Part shown: in pieces, positions 22,745 to 30,400 of the stretch
Layout of the letters: every line of letters begins with the position of its first letter
Numbering within the stretch: position 1 is the first letter of the stretch
Assembly: GCA_003599625.1 (NCBI GenBank)
Contig: QZIU01000010.1
Location: 1 to 34,722 of the forward strand
Direction of reading: 5' to 3'
Origin: Candidatus Parcubacteria bacterium
GTDB taxonomy: Bacteria; Patescibacteriota; Minisyncoccia; UBA9983
DNA length: 34,722 bases
Notes under the pieces: generated by a model
Databases searched by the model: none
The model's input: the letters and a program-made list of their open reading frames with translations, nothing else
What the model was told of the DNA's origin: nothing
Program-made: the position numbers and the translations under genes

Positions 22745-23719
22745 ATGGAAAAGAAAAATCTTAATTTCGCCTTCTTCGGCACTTCGGAGTTTGCAGTCAA
22801 AATATTGGATAAGTTGGTCAATAACGGCTATATACCCAGTCTTGTTGTTACCGCGCCAGACAAACCAAAAGGCAGAAAACTTATCCTCACTCCCCCGCCG
22901 GTGAAGGAGAGAATTATGTCCGCCGGGGCGGATGAATCAGGAATCAAGAATAAGATAAAGATAATTCAACCCGAAAGATTATCTCCGGACTTAGTTATAA
23001 GTTACAAGTTACAAGTTACAAGTTACGACCTTTTCGTCGTTGTCGCTTACGGCAAAATTATCCCAAAAAGCATACTTGAAATTCCAAAGCATGGGACCCT
23101 CAATGTCCACCCTTCCTTATTGCCTAAATTCCGGGGTCCTTCGCCTATCCAATCTTTCATATTAAGCGGGGAACAAAAAACGGGGGTAACGATTATGCTG
23201 ATGGATGAGCAAGTAGATCATGGACCAATTCTTGCTTCGCAAGAATTGGAAGCACGAAGCACGAAGCACGAAATCCTAGACAAATCCGAAATTAAAAATC
23301 AGAAAAAAACCAAACTAAATTCAACACAACTCGAAGAAAAATTAGCCGAGCTTGGCGGAGAGATGCTGGTTGAAATGATTCCCAAATGGATTAGCGGAGA
23401 AATAAAGCCCCAAGAGCAGGATCATTCCCAAGCCACTTTCACCAAAAAGATTACTAAAGAAGATGGCTTGGTAGATTTGGAAAATGACCCGCCCGAAATT
23501 ATTTATAGAAAATTCTTGGCCTTCCAGCCCTGGCCGGGAATTTATTATTTTACGGAAAAGAAAGGAAAGCCGATTCCGTCAGAGGCTTCAGCGAACCAAG
23601 GAATCCGCGTCATAATCACAGAATTAGATCTTGAAGACAACCATCTCATTATCAAAAAAGTAAAACCGGAAGGAAGAAACGAGATGAGTTATGAGGAACT
23701 TACCAAAGCTCTTAGCTAA
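22745..23719 (+). CDS. fmt: Methionyl-tRNA formyltransferase
   Basis: Formylates initiator Met-tRNA using 10-formyl-tetrahydrofolate. The N-terminal FFGTSEFAVKIL, the catalytic NVHPSLLPKFRGPSPIQ (Asn and His) and the aspartate in MDEQVDHGPIL are all present. The C-terminal domain is complete at 324 residues in total. Two peptide inserts come from repeat-like DNA: an AAGTTAC tandem at about 22997-23026 (residues ISYKLQVTSYD) and a GAAGCAC tandem at about 23249-23272 followed by AT-rich units (LEARSTKHEILDKSEI). Both keep the frame. The 3' end overlaps the convergent pcm gene by four bases. Confidence 0.95.
   Translation: MEKKNLNFAFFGTSEFAVKILDKLVNNGYIPSLVVTAPDKPKGRKLILTPPPVKERIMSAGADESGIKNKIKIIQPERLSPDLVISYKLQVTSYDLFVVVAYGKIIPKSILEIPKHGTLNVHPSLLPKFRGPSPIQSFILSGEQKTGVTIMLMDEQVDHGPILASQELEARSTKHEILDKSEIKNQKKTKLNSTQLEEKLAELGGEMLVEMIPKWISGEIKPQEQDHSQATFTKKITKEDGLVDLENDPPEIIYRKFLAFQPWPGIYYFTEKKGKPIPSEASANQGIRVIITELDLEDNHLIIKKVKPEGRNEMSYEELTKALS
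22997..23026. repeat. AAGTTAC tandem inside fmt
   Basis: Three exact AAGTTAC units and flanking partial ones lie in frame in fmt, between the Pro-rich PPPVKE segment and the VVAYGKII strand. The repeat unit is typical of the short spacer repeats of this kind of genome rather than of a coding sequence. Confidence 0.7.
23249..23272. repeat. GAAGCAC tandem inside fmt
   Basis: Three GAAGCAC units are followed by GAAATCC and an AT-rich stretch containing GAAATTAAAAATCAG. They encode a hydrophilic loop after the catalytic DHGPIL segment. This is a second in-frame insertion in the same gene. Confidence 0.7.
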
Positions 23720-24330
23720 CTCACCAACGGCACGAAAGCGAAGCCGGGATGGATTTGTTCCTCGAAATCTGTCTCGGTTTTTTTGATGAATAAATGGATC
23801 GCGTCTTTAATGGGAGCGACGATGCGTCCGTCGGTTTTGAGCTGTTCTTTCCAGGCCATAGGCAGTTCCGAACCCGCGGCGGCAGAGATTATTCTGTCGA
23901 AAGGGGCTTTCTCCGGAAAACCTTTGATAGCATTGAAGGAATGAAATTCCGCTATTCCTTTCTTTATAAAATCATATTTAGCAACATTCTTACGGCCAAA
24001 GGCCATGAGTTCGGGAATAAGTTCTATGGCAAAGACCGCGCCAGAATCCCCAACCACGCTGCAAAGCAAAGCTGTTTGCCAACCGGAACCAGAACCGACA
24101 TCCAGGATTTTGTTTCCCTTTTCAGGTTGCAAAAGTTCCAACATAAAAGCCACGGTAAATGGCTGGGAAATGGTTTGCCCAAAGCCTATGGGCAGAGGCG
24201 CGTTTAAGTAGGCTTTATTCTTGATCTCCTCGGGAACGAAGTCCTTGCGATCTATTTTCTCAAAAGCCTCGATGATGGAGGGGGTTTTAAGAATCCCCTC
24301 GCCGATCAATTCTTGAGTGAGGAGCTTCAT
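23716..24330 (-). CDS. pcm: Protein-L-isoaspartate O-methyltransferase
   Basis: Methylates isoaspartyl residues in aged proteins using SAM, starting their repair. The family motifs are present: the substrate-binding GQTISQPFTVAFMLELL, the SAM motif ILDVGSGSGWQTALL, and the later FDRIISAAAGSELP and DGRIVAPI. Length is 204 residues. The gene lies 31 bases after the cyclophilin gene in the same direction, so the two protein-maintenance genes are probably one transcript. Its 3' end overlaps fmt by four bases in convergent orientation. Confidence 0.94.
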   Translation of the reverse strand: MKLLTQELIGEGILKTPSIIEAFEKIDRKDFVPEEIKNKAYLNAPLPIGFGQTISQPFTVAFMLELLQPEKGNKILDVGSGSGWQTALLCSVVGDSGAVFAIELIPELMAFGRKNVAKYDFIKKGIAEFHSFNAIKGFPEKAPFDRIISAAAGSELPMAWKEQLKTDGRIVAPIKDAIHLFIKKTETDFEEQIHPGFAFVPLVS

Positions 24331-24361
24331 GGTGTTTGCCTGACTTCATCTTTCCCCCGCT

Positions 24362-25012
24362 CTAATCCAAAATTTCGATAGATTCTATGGTGATGTTTTC
24401 GATGGGATGATCTCCGCGGGATTTATCCGTGGCAGTATTTTCTATAGCGTCCACCGTTTCCATTCCCGATACCACCCTGCCGAAAGCGGTGTGTCTGCCG
24501 TCCAGCCATGGGGCGCTGATGGCAGTAACGATAAAAAACTGGCTGCCATTGGTGTTCGGCCCGGCATTGGCCATAGCCAAAATGCCGCGAACAAGTTTAT
24601 TTGGATTTATCTCGTCTTTAAAAGAATAACCCGGCCCGCCCATACCGTCGTTTGACCAATCATCATCCTTACTGTTAGGATCGCCACTCTGGATCATGAA
24701 ATCTTTTATCACGCGATGAAACCTGACCCCGTCATAGAATCCCTCTTTGGATAACTTCAAGAAATTATTCACCGTTTCTGGCGCGTCCTTCAAAAACAAT
24801 TCTAATTTGATCTCTCCTTTGTTTGTTTTCATCGCCACTATCGGATTGTTTGTGTACCCTGTTTGTTTTACCATGGAATCGTTTGATATTTTTTTCTCCG
24901 CTTTCATTGCGGCCTTATAACCGAATACAGCTCCCGCCACGCCCAGAACTATAACTACGAAAATCAACCAGTGGGCCCGACCTTGATTAAGTATCGTTTT
25001 GCGCATTGCCAT
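24362..25012 (-). CDS. Membrane-anchored cyclophilin-type peptidyl-prolyl isomerase
   Basis: Catalyses cis-trans isomerisation of prolyl bonds, probably outside the membrane. Residues about 14-33 are hydrophobic ([20 protein letters not shown]) and anchor a cyclophilin domain. Active-site segments are [15 protein letters not shown] (with the catalytic Arg), NGSQFFIV and [10 protein letters not shown]. Length is 216 residues. A second ATG six bases later (25006) is equally possible as the start. It lies 11 bases after the hpf stop codon in the same direction. Confidence 0.93.
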   Translation of the reverse strand: MAMRKTILNQGRAHWLIFVVIVLGVAGAVFGYKAAMKAEKKISNDSMVKQTGYTNNPIVAMKTNKGEIKLELFLKDAPETVNNFLKLSKEGFYDGVRFHRVIKDFMIQSGDPNSKDDDWSNDGMGGPGYSFKDEINPNKLVRGILAMANAGPNTNGSQFFIVTAISAPWLDGRHTAFGRVVSGMETVDAIENTATDKSRGDHPIENITIESIEILD

Positions 25013-25023
25013 TTTTATTAATT

Positions 25024-25392
25024 TTATTTTAAAAACGGGATAAATTTTTTGAACAGCCGCGCTCCCCTCCTGGCCAAAGAAATTTTCTTATCTTTGATTT
25101 TTTCCAGTTCGATCTTCATCTCATCATGAGCGTCGTCTATCGCCTCGTTCAAGCTCTCATGAGTCGCCTCGGCGCGCGCTCCTCGGTTGTAATGCGGAAT
25201 TCGTATCTGAATCTCCGCCCGATATATATCGCCTTTTTGGTGATGGTTCGTCGTCTTCTCCAGCTCTACCCAAGCTTGCACGCTCTCGTCCATTCCTAAA
25301 ATGAACTTCTCCAGGCTGTTAACTTTTCTCTCCGCGTAATCCCGGGTCTGCGGGGTAATTTGGATATTAGTGGTCTTTAAGTTTATTTGCAT
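25024..25392 (-). CDS. hpf: Ribosome hibernation promoting factor (HPF/RaiA family)
   Basis: Binds the small ribosomal subunit and keeps idle ribosomes inactive. The 122-residue protein has the sigma-54-modulation/S30EA N-terminal domain: [20 protein letters not shown] and [10 protein letters not shown] followed by the acidic [15 protein letters not shown]-type helix. Its basic C-terminus ([15 protein letters not shown]) replaces the dimerisation domain of long HPF, so it is a short form. The ATG at 25392 is chosen because a consensus promoter ends six bases upstream; an earlier in-frame ATG lies inside that promoter. Confidence 0.9.
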   Translation of the reverse strand: MQINLKTTNIQITPQTRDYAERKVNSLEKFILGMDESVQAWVELEKTTNHHQKGDIYRAEIQIRIPHYNRGARAEATHESLNEAIDDAHDEMKIELEKIKDKKISLARRGARLFKKFIPFLK

Positions 25393-25398
25393 GATTCC

Positions 25399-25426
25399 AT
25401 TATATACAACTTGCCGATAAAGGCAA
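25399..25426 (-). promoter_or_regulatory. Promoter of hpf, leaderless
   Basis: On the minus strand TTGCCT (25421-25426) and TATAAT (25399-25404) are 16 bases apart. The -10 box ends exactly six bases before the ATG, so transcription should start at or next to the start codon. Confidence 0.7.
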
Positions 25427-25435
25427 AAAAGCAAG

Positions 25436-26347
25436 CTACACCGAACAGCCGCCTCCGCCGCTGCGCCTGTCGGTCCCGCCGGTATTCTTCATTCTTTCAA
25501 CCAGTTGCGCATACCCGGAACCGCTGGAATAATTCAACCCAAGAACTTCTCTCGCGTTGACATTCTTCCAATCAATTCCTTTTGACTTCATGTGTTTCGC
25601 GATGGTCAGGTAGGTATCGGGAAACCAAAAAGAATTTACCGCCAGAGCGGCTTTGTACATTTCTTCTTCCGAAACGCCCTGCGAGGCCATCAATTCCAGC
25701 AAGCCAAGCATCGCCATACCATGATTGCAATCCGGAAAGTAAGTGGAATTATTGCAGCAAGGCCGATAGATATTTTTGGCCGCTCTTTCCACCATCGCCT
25801 GCTGTTCTTCGGTAAGAACAATGAAGCGATGTCGCGAATAATGATCCATGGAATCGCTGGCGCTCAGTGTCCAACCGCCGGTCGAAGCGAATCCGCCAGC
25901 TCCGCCATATTTCGAGTCCGTCATCGGGCCGTTTTCCAAAATGATATTTTTATTTCCCAACCCGAGCGCCCAGAGAAGGTTGAGCAGCAAGCCGGAATTT
26001 TCCGAATTGATAACCAAATTGCCGTTATCGCTACCTTCGATGAGCCGTCTTTCCACCTCGCTCAGACCACCGCGGGAAGAATAAATTTCTTCAAACTTAG
26101 CTTTATCGATCACGCCAACACTTGTCACTCTAAGGCCTAGATCTCCCCAAACAGCGGGCAAAACAACACCATTCTCCGGAAGAATTTCTTCCGCGTCAAT
26201 ATCGTCGACTTTTTGATTTTTTGAAGAAAGTATCGTCTTATCAACCCGCCGATCATCCGGTTTCTTGTAAGCCGCGTATCCTATGGAACCGGCAATGATA
26301 AAAGATGCCATAAGAATGGTTGCCTGAAAACTTAAACTTTGTTTCAT
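25436..26347 (-). CDS. Exported protein of unknown function with a CC-x-C-x-H motif
   Basis: The family is not recognised. The 303-residue protein has an N-terminal hydrophobic anchor or signal (about residues 6-24, FQATILMASFIIAGSIGYA). The middle has repeated Gly-rich segments (GGAGGFASTGGW). A conspicuous motif RPCCNNSTYFPDCNHGMAML holds three cysteines and a histidine that could bind metal or haem. The C-terminus ends GGGGCSV, adding a further cysteine. It lies downstream of the beta-propeller gene, separated from it by a hairpin. The start at 26347 is preferred because the longer frame reads through that hairpin. A redox or metal-related role is possible but unproven. Confidence 0.75.
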   Translation of the reverse strand: MKQSLSFQATILMASFIIAGSIGYAAYKKPDDRRVDKTILSSKNQKVDDIDAEEILPENGVVLPAVWGDLGLRVTSVGVIDKAKFEEIYSSRGGLSEVERRLIEGSDNGNLVINSENSGLLLNLLWALGLGNKNIILENGPMTDSKYGGAGGFASTGGWTLSASDSMDHYSRHRFIVLTEEQQAMVERAAKNIYRPCCNNSTYFPDCNHGMAMLGLLELMASQGVSEEEMYKAALAVNSFWFPDTYLTIAKHMKSKGIDWKNVNAREVLGLNYSSGSGYAQLVERMKNTGGTDRRSGGGGCSV

Positions 26348-26356
26348 AAAAGTTAT

Positions 26357-26394
26357 AAGAGGCTCTTCCGTCAAACTTCCCGGAAGAGCCTCTT
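26357..26394 (-). terminator. Strong hairpin between two exported-protein genes
   Basis: AAGAGGCTCTTCCG and CGGAAGAGCCTCTT form a 14-bp stem with a ten-base loop. On the minus strand ATAACTTTT follows, a weak T run. It would end most transcription from the beta-propeller gene but may allow some read-through into the next gene, whose ATG is ten bases further on. Confidence 0.75.
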
Positions 26395-26400
26395 TGAAAA

Positions 26401-27960
26401 CTACCTGATCACATTAATGTCCATTAAAAGCATCATCGGCTGATCCGAAGAATCGGTCTCGATGTAGACCGCTTTTTTGGCGGGACCCGTTCCTTGCGGG
26501 CCATGCGCGGCAGGATCCACTTCGACTTCTATTGTTACTCTTTCGCCGGGGTTGACTGTTTGATTCGTCCAATTCATACCGCCATGTCCGGGCATGCCGT
26601 AAGGGCCTTTTTTGGAACCGCCAATCGTCATCATCGCTTCCGTGCACATGCAGGAAGTATAAATCCTGTTTATCTTGACTTGCCCGGAACCCTGGTTTTG
26701 CAGAGTGAATGAATGTTTCACCTTCCCGTTCATCATCGGGACCATCCCAAAGTCATAGATATAATGATCCGCCACAAAATTTCCCGATGACCCTTCAACC
26801 GCTTCCGCAGTATCCGCGTAAAAAACACTTATTCCGTTCGGCATCTTGCCCACTTTTATCTTTTTTATCTCCTTGCCTGTCTTTGTCTCTATCACCGAGA
26901 TATTTTCATCCAGCAGATTGGTCACATACGCGTATCGTCCGTCTTTGGAAACAACAACTCCGTGCGGAGCTTGCCCTCCTTGAATCGTCTGATCAACTGT
27001 CATCGTCTCCAGACTGATACGATAGATCTTATCGCTTATCGGTTGCTCGAAGTAATATCCCTGATCGGCAAGATAGACATATTTAGAATCCGGAGAAGCG
27101 TATATCTGCACGGGGCCTTTGGCCTCTTTCGGCAAATCCACGTAACTTAATTTCTTGGACGCGATCTCATAGACGGCCAAACTTTTAGCGTCATATATGG
27201 AAGCCAAGGCATATTTCCCGTCTTTAGTCACAGCTGTTTGCACGGCGGCTCCCTTCAAAGGAACGTTTGTGAAAGTGAAACTTTCCATATCAAGAACACC
27301 GAGCGCCCCTTTCATCGTCGCGATATAAGCCCGCTTGCCGTCAACGGAAACTCTGAGTCCGTGAGGCTGGGAATCTTGCCCCGTAGCAACCTGCTTTTCT
27401 ATCTCATAAGTCTTGACATTTACCTTAAATAGTACTCCTTTTGTCTGCGAAGCGGCAATGGCAAACGATGAGTCCGGACTTATATCCACATGAGACAAAT
27501 GCATGTCTTCCCCTACCTCTATTCGGCGAATGATCTTGTCGGTAATGGGATCAATCACAATGAGTTCGTCTTTTATTCCCGTCATATGACCGCCACCGTC
27601 GCCATGTCCGGCGTCAGCCTTGGCAACGGGGATGCCGAGAAAAGATGTCTGAGGCATGGCCATTACGTTGGCTGTGACCCAAACGCTCTTATTGTCCGGC
27701 GCGACTTGGATGTTGTGAGGCATATAACCCATCATCATCCCATCCACTTCGTTGTTAAGACTGATATTTTTAATCAGTTCGTTGCTTTCCTTATCTATTA
27801 CTGCGATCTCTCCCGCTTCTTCAACCGCGACATAGATCTTATCGCCGAGAATGGCGCCTTCTTTTTCGTTTTTATCTGTTTTTTTAAAACCGCCCCAGAT
27901 GAGGCCGGCCGTTCCCAAAAAAATCAAAAGAACGGCCAGAATGATAGTTTTTGTTTTCAT
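26401..27960 (-). CDS. Exported YVTN-type beta-propeller protein with a C-terminal DUF1573-like domain
   Basis: The 519-residue protein starts with a hydrophobic signal or anchor (about residues 3-22, KTIILAVLLIFLGTAGLIWG). Repeats of the YVTN/beta-propeller type follow, with blade motifs such as VSKDGRYAYVTNLLDENISV and SPDSSFAIAASQ. One loop is His/Asp/Gly-rich (DAGHGDGGGHM). The last 120 residues match the DUF1573 pattern: YDFGMVPMMNGKVKHSFTLQN followed by a TSCMCTEA cysteine pair. Such proteins are exported and often linked to surface layers or metal-dependent enzymes. The ATG at 27960 is chosen for its proper signal segment; the longer frame lacks one. No Shine-Dalgarno is seen. Confidence 0.87.
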   Translation of the reverse strand: MKTKTIILAVLLIFLGTAGLIWGGFKKTDKNEKEGAILGDKIYVAVEEAGEIAVIDKESNELIKNISLNNEVDGMMMGYMPHNIQVAPDNKSVWVTANVMAMPQTSFLGIPVAKADAGHGDGGGHMTGIKDELIVIDPITDKIIRRIEVGEDMHLSHVDISPDSSFAIAASQTKGVLFKVNVKTYEIEKQVATGQDSQPHGLRVSVDGKRAYIATMKGALGVLDMESFTFTNVPLKGAAVQTAVTKDGKYALASIYDAKSLAVYEIASKKLSYVDLPKEAKGPVQIYASPDSKYVYLADQGYYFEQPISDKIYRISLETMTVDQTIQGGQAPHGVVVSKDGRYAYVTNLLDENISVIETKTGKEIKKIKVGKMPNGISVFYADTAEAVEGSSGNFVADHYIYDFGMVPMMNGKVKHSFTLQNQGSGQVKINRIYTSCMCTEAMMTIGGSKKGPYGMPGHGGMNWTNQTVNPGERVTIEVEVDPAAHGPQGTGPAKKAVYIETDSSDQPMMLLMDINVIR

Positions 27961-28005
27961 AGTTTTTAAATTAGAGTAAGTCTCAGAAACATTCGACACA
28001 CTGCG

Positions 28006-28076
28006 AGCTGTGGGAAATTTTGCCGACCCGCCAGGTTCAAAGCAACCATGGCGGGACTTCAAAATTTTCCACAGCT
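28006..28076. repeat. Long hairpin repeat, TGTGGGAAATTTTG-type, copy C
   Basis: AGCTGTGGGAAATTTTG (28006-28022) pairs with CAAAATTTTCCACAGCT (28060-28076), with one G-T wobble. The inner stem is CCCGCCaGGTT with AACCaTGGCGGG. The design and CCAGGTT core match copies A and B after priA. It lies between two minus-strand exported-protein genes. Confidence 0.9.
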
Positions 28077-28083
28077 GCCGTCT

Positions 28084-28425
28084 TTAGTAATTCGGGCTGT
28101 TTTGAAAAAGGGCCAGCCATCGAGTCGCAAATATTTTTTGAAGAAAAAAGCCCGGATCGAAATTATTTTTCCTATTTATGAAGAAAAGCGTTAAGGATGG
28201 ATTAATGATCAAGTACGTGATTATCGCGAAGAATAACGGAAATGACGATGGAACCAAGGGAAGCAAATCCAGACTCTCTTCTTTGCATGGCAAAAAAGTT
28301 GAAACTATGGAAAAACAATCGCCAGCCGCAAGAGCATGCGATGCGGGTTCGCTAAGATGAATGGCGCTCAGGGAAAGAACAGCCGCAGCCAGAAATAACG
28401 TTAAAATTAAAAATATTTTCTTCAT
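28084..28425 (-). CDS. Small exported or membrane protein, unknown
   Basis: The family is not recognised. The 113 residues begin with a signal peptide (MKKIFLILTLFLAAAVLSLS, possible cleavage near HALA-AG). A short loop carries two cysteines ten residues apart (DCFSIVSTFLPC), which could form a disulfide. A second hydrophobic segment follows (about residues 60-83, LFFAIITYLIINPSLTLFF) and the tail is basic and aromatic. A TATACT box ends eight bases before the ATG. It is divergent from thrS. The layout recalls small metal-resistance accessory membrane proteins, but that is only a resemblance. Confidence 0.7.
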   Translation of the reverse strand: MKKIFLILTLFLAAAVLSLSAIHLSEPASHALAAGDCFSIVSTFLPCKEESLDLLPLVPSSFPLFFAIITYLIINPSLTLFFINRKNNFDPGFFLQKIFATRWLALFQNSPNY

Positions 28426-28462
28426 CTCTGTCCAGTATATATAACAATCAAACATAATTCCA

Positions 28463-28491
28463 GTGTCAAAAAATAAATTTTATGCTAGTAT
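28463..28491 (+). promoter_or_regulatory. Promoter of thrS, leaderless, in a divergent pair
   Basis: GTGTCA (28463-28468) and TAGTAT (28486-28491, extended by TGC) are 17 bases apart. The -10 box ends six bases before the ATG at 28498. On the opposite strand the same bases include TTGACA, which could serve the divergent gene at 28425. Confidence 0.6.
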
Positions 28492-28497
28492 TGGATT

Positions 28498-30264
28498 ATG
28501 AAAAATGAAGAATCTAGTTCGGCCAGGATGGAAAAAATCCGTCACTCTTTGGCGCATTTGATGGCTGCCGTCATCAAGGATAAACACCCGAAAGTGAAGC
28601 TTGGCATAGGGCCCGTTATCGAGAACGGCTTTTATTACGATTTTGATTTTTCGGCGCTTGATCATTCACCCACCGAAGAAAAATTGCCGAAGTTGGAAAA
28701 TTTCATACGCGAACTGATAAAACAAGATCTCAAATTCGAACGACAGGAGATTCCAGCAGAAAAAGCCAGAGAAATTTTTAAAGACGAACCTTTCAAATTG
28801 GAATTGGTAGAAGAATTGGCCGCTGCCGGAGAAAAAATCTCCGTTTATAAGTCCGGCGGCTTCATTGACCTTTGCGCCGGACCGCATGTCGAATCAGCCA
28901 AAGAAATAAATCCGGACGCCTTCAAACTCACCAAGGTGGCCGGAGCCTACTGGAAAGGCAGCGAGAAAAACAAAATGCTCACTCGTATTTACGGCGTGGC
29001 GTTTGAGACCAAAGAAGAGCTGGGGGCTTATCTCAGAATGCTTGAGGAGGCGGAAAAAAGAGACCACAGAAAATTGGGCAAGGAGCTTGAGTTGTTTGTA
29101 TTTTCGGATCTTGTTGGACCAGGACTCCCTTTGTATACCCCCAAAGGAGCAATAATAAGGAGGGAAATACAAAATTACTCAAATGAATTAAGAAAAAAAA
29201 TCGGCTATCAGGAAGTACACACCCCCCAAATTAACAAGGCCGAGCTTTTTAAAATATCTGGGCATTACGACAAATATAAAGAAAATTTGTTTAAGGTAAG
29301 CTCCAATTATACAGAAGAGGAATATTACCTAAAGCCTATGAACTGCCCCCAGCATACGCAAATATTCTCTTCACAAATGAGGAGCTATAAAGAGTTGCCG
29401 ATTCGCATCGCTGATTTCGCTAACCTTTACAGAGACGAAAAACCCGGAGAACTGAGCGGACTCACTCGCTTAAGGGCATTTTCACAAGATGATGGACATT
29501 GTTTTTGCAGAGAAGATCAAATTGAAGAGGAATTCTCGGCAATTTTAAATTTAATCAATGAAGCCATGCGGGTTTACAATATGAGCTATTCCATAAGACT
29601 TTCTTTAAGAGATGAGCAGAATAAGCAAAATTATCTTGGGAGCGAGGAAGTGTGGCAAAAATCCCAAAATATGATGGAAAAACTGCTCAAAGAAAAAAAC
29701 ATCGATTATATTCGCGGAGAAGGAGAAGCCGCTTTTTACGGACCCAAAATGGATCTTATCGCCAAAGATTGCTTGGGCAGAAATTGGCAATTATCCACCA
29801 TACAACTGGACTTCAACATGCCTGTCCGGTTCGGACTTGAATATATCGGAGAAGACGGAAAAAAGCACACACCCGTGATGATTCATAGCGCCCTTGTGGG
29901 ATCTGCTGAAAGATTTATGGCAACATTGATTGAACATACCGCTGGAAATTTCCCCGTCTGGATCTCGCCCATTCAAGCGCTGATAATTCCCGTAGGAGAA
30001 AAATACAACGACTACGGCGAAAAAATGTTGAGCGAATTAAAATCCGCCGGTATCAGAGTTGAAATAGACAAAACAAGCGAAACTTTGGGCAAGCGAATCC
30101 GATCAGGCAAGACTCAAAAAATTCCTTATCTTCTTGTCGTCGGCGAAAAAGAAAAAGAAGCCGGAACGGTAGCCGTCAACTTCCGCGACAAAAAAGAACA
30201 AGAAACAATGGCGATCGCCCAATTCGTCGAACTCATCCAAAAAGAGATTAGGGAGAAAAAATAA
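28498..30264 (+). CDS. thrS: Threonyl-tRNA synthetase lacking the TGS domain
   Basis: Charges tRNA-Thr. The 588-residue protein starts directly with the editing domain (RHSLAHLMAAVI with its His pair, later CAGPHV), so the roughly 60-residue N-terminal TGS domain of the usual 640-residue enzyme is absent. The class II catalytic core is complete: the zinc ligand region KPMNCPQHTQIF, motif 2 FANLYRDEKPGELSGL, and motif 3 near GSAERFMATLIEH. The C-terminal anticodon-binding domain is present (VWISPIQALIIPVGEKY). There is no room for a TGS start upstream: a promoter sits directly before the ATG. A strong terminator follows. Confidence 0.97.
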   Translation: MKNEESSSARMEKIRHSLAHLMAAVIKDKHPKVKLGIGPVIENGFYYDFDFSALDHSPTEEKLPKLENFIRELIKQDLKFERQEIPAEKAREIFKDEPFKLELVEELAAAGEKISVYKSGGFIDLCAGPHVESAKEINPDAFKLTKVAGAYWKGSEKNKMLTRIYGVAFETKEELGAYLRMLEEAEKRDHRKLGKELELFVFSDLVGPGLPLYTPKGAIIRREIQNYSNELRKKIGYQEVHTPQINKAELFKISGHYDKYKENLFKVSSNYTEEEYYLKPMNCPQHTQIFSSQMRSYKELPIRIADFANLYRDEKPGELSGLTRLRAFSQDDGHCFCREDQIEEEFSAILNLINEAMRVYNMSYSIRLSLRDEQNKQNYLGSEEVWQKSQNMMEKLLKEKNIDYIRGEGEAAFYGPKMDLIAKDCLGRNWQLSTIQLDFNMPVRFGLEYIGEDGKKHTPVMIHSALVGSAERFMATLIEHTAGNFPVWISPIQALIIPVGEKYNDYGEKMLSELKSAGIRVEIDKTSETLGKRIRSGKTQKIPYLLVVGEKEKEAGTVAVNFRDKKEQETMAIAQFVELIQKEIREKK

Positions 30265-30294
30265 AAGGAGAAAGTTTCTGCCTTTCTCCTTTTT
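30263..30294 (+). terminator. Terminator of thrS
   Basis: AAAAGGAGAAAG and CTTTCTCCTTTT form a 12-bp stem with a seven-base loop, followed by further Ts. It overlaps the thrS stop codon by two bases. Confidence 0.85.
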
Positions 30295-30400
30295 GTGAAT
30301 CTTTAGTCTTTAGTCTCGCTCGCATCTGTGTACAAGCTTTGCGGATGTAAAAATTACACCCGCATTGCCTCTAATTTTAAAAAATTAGGAAGTAATAACT

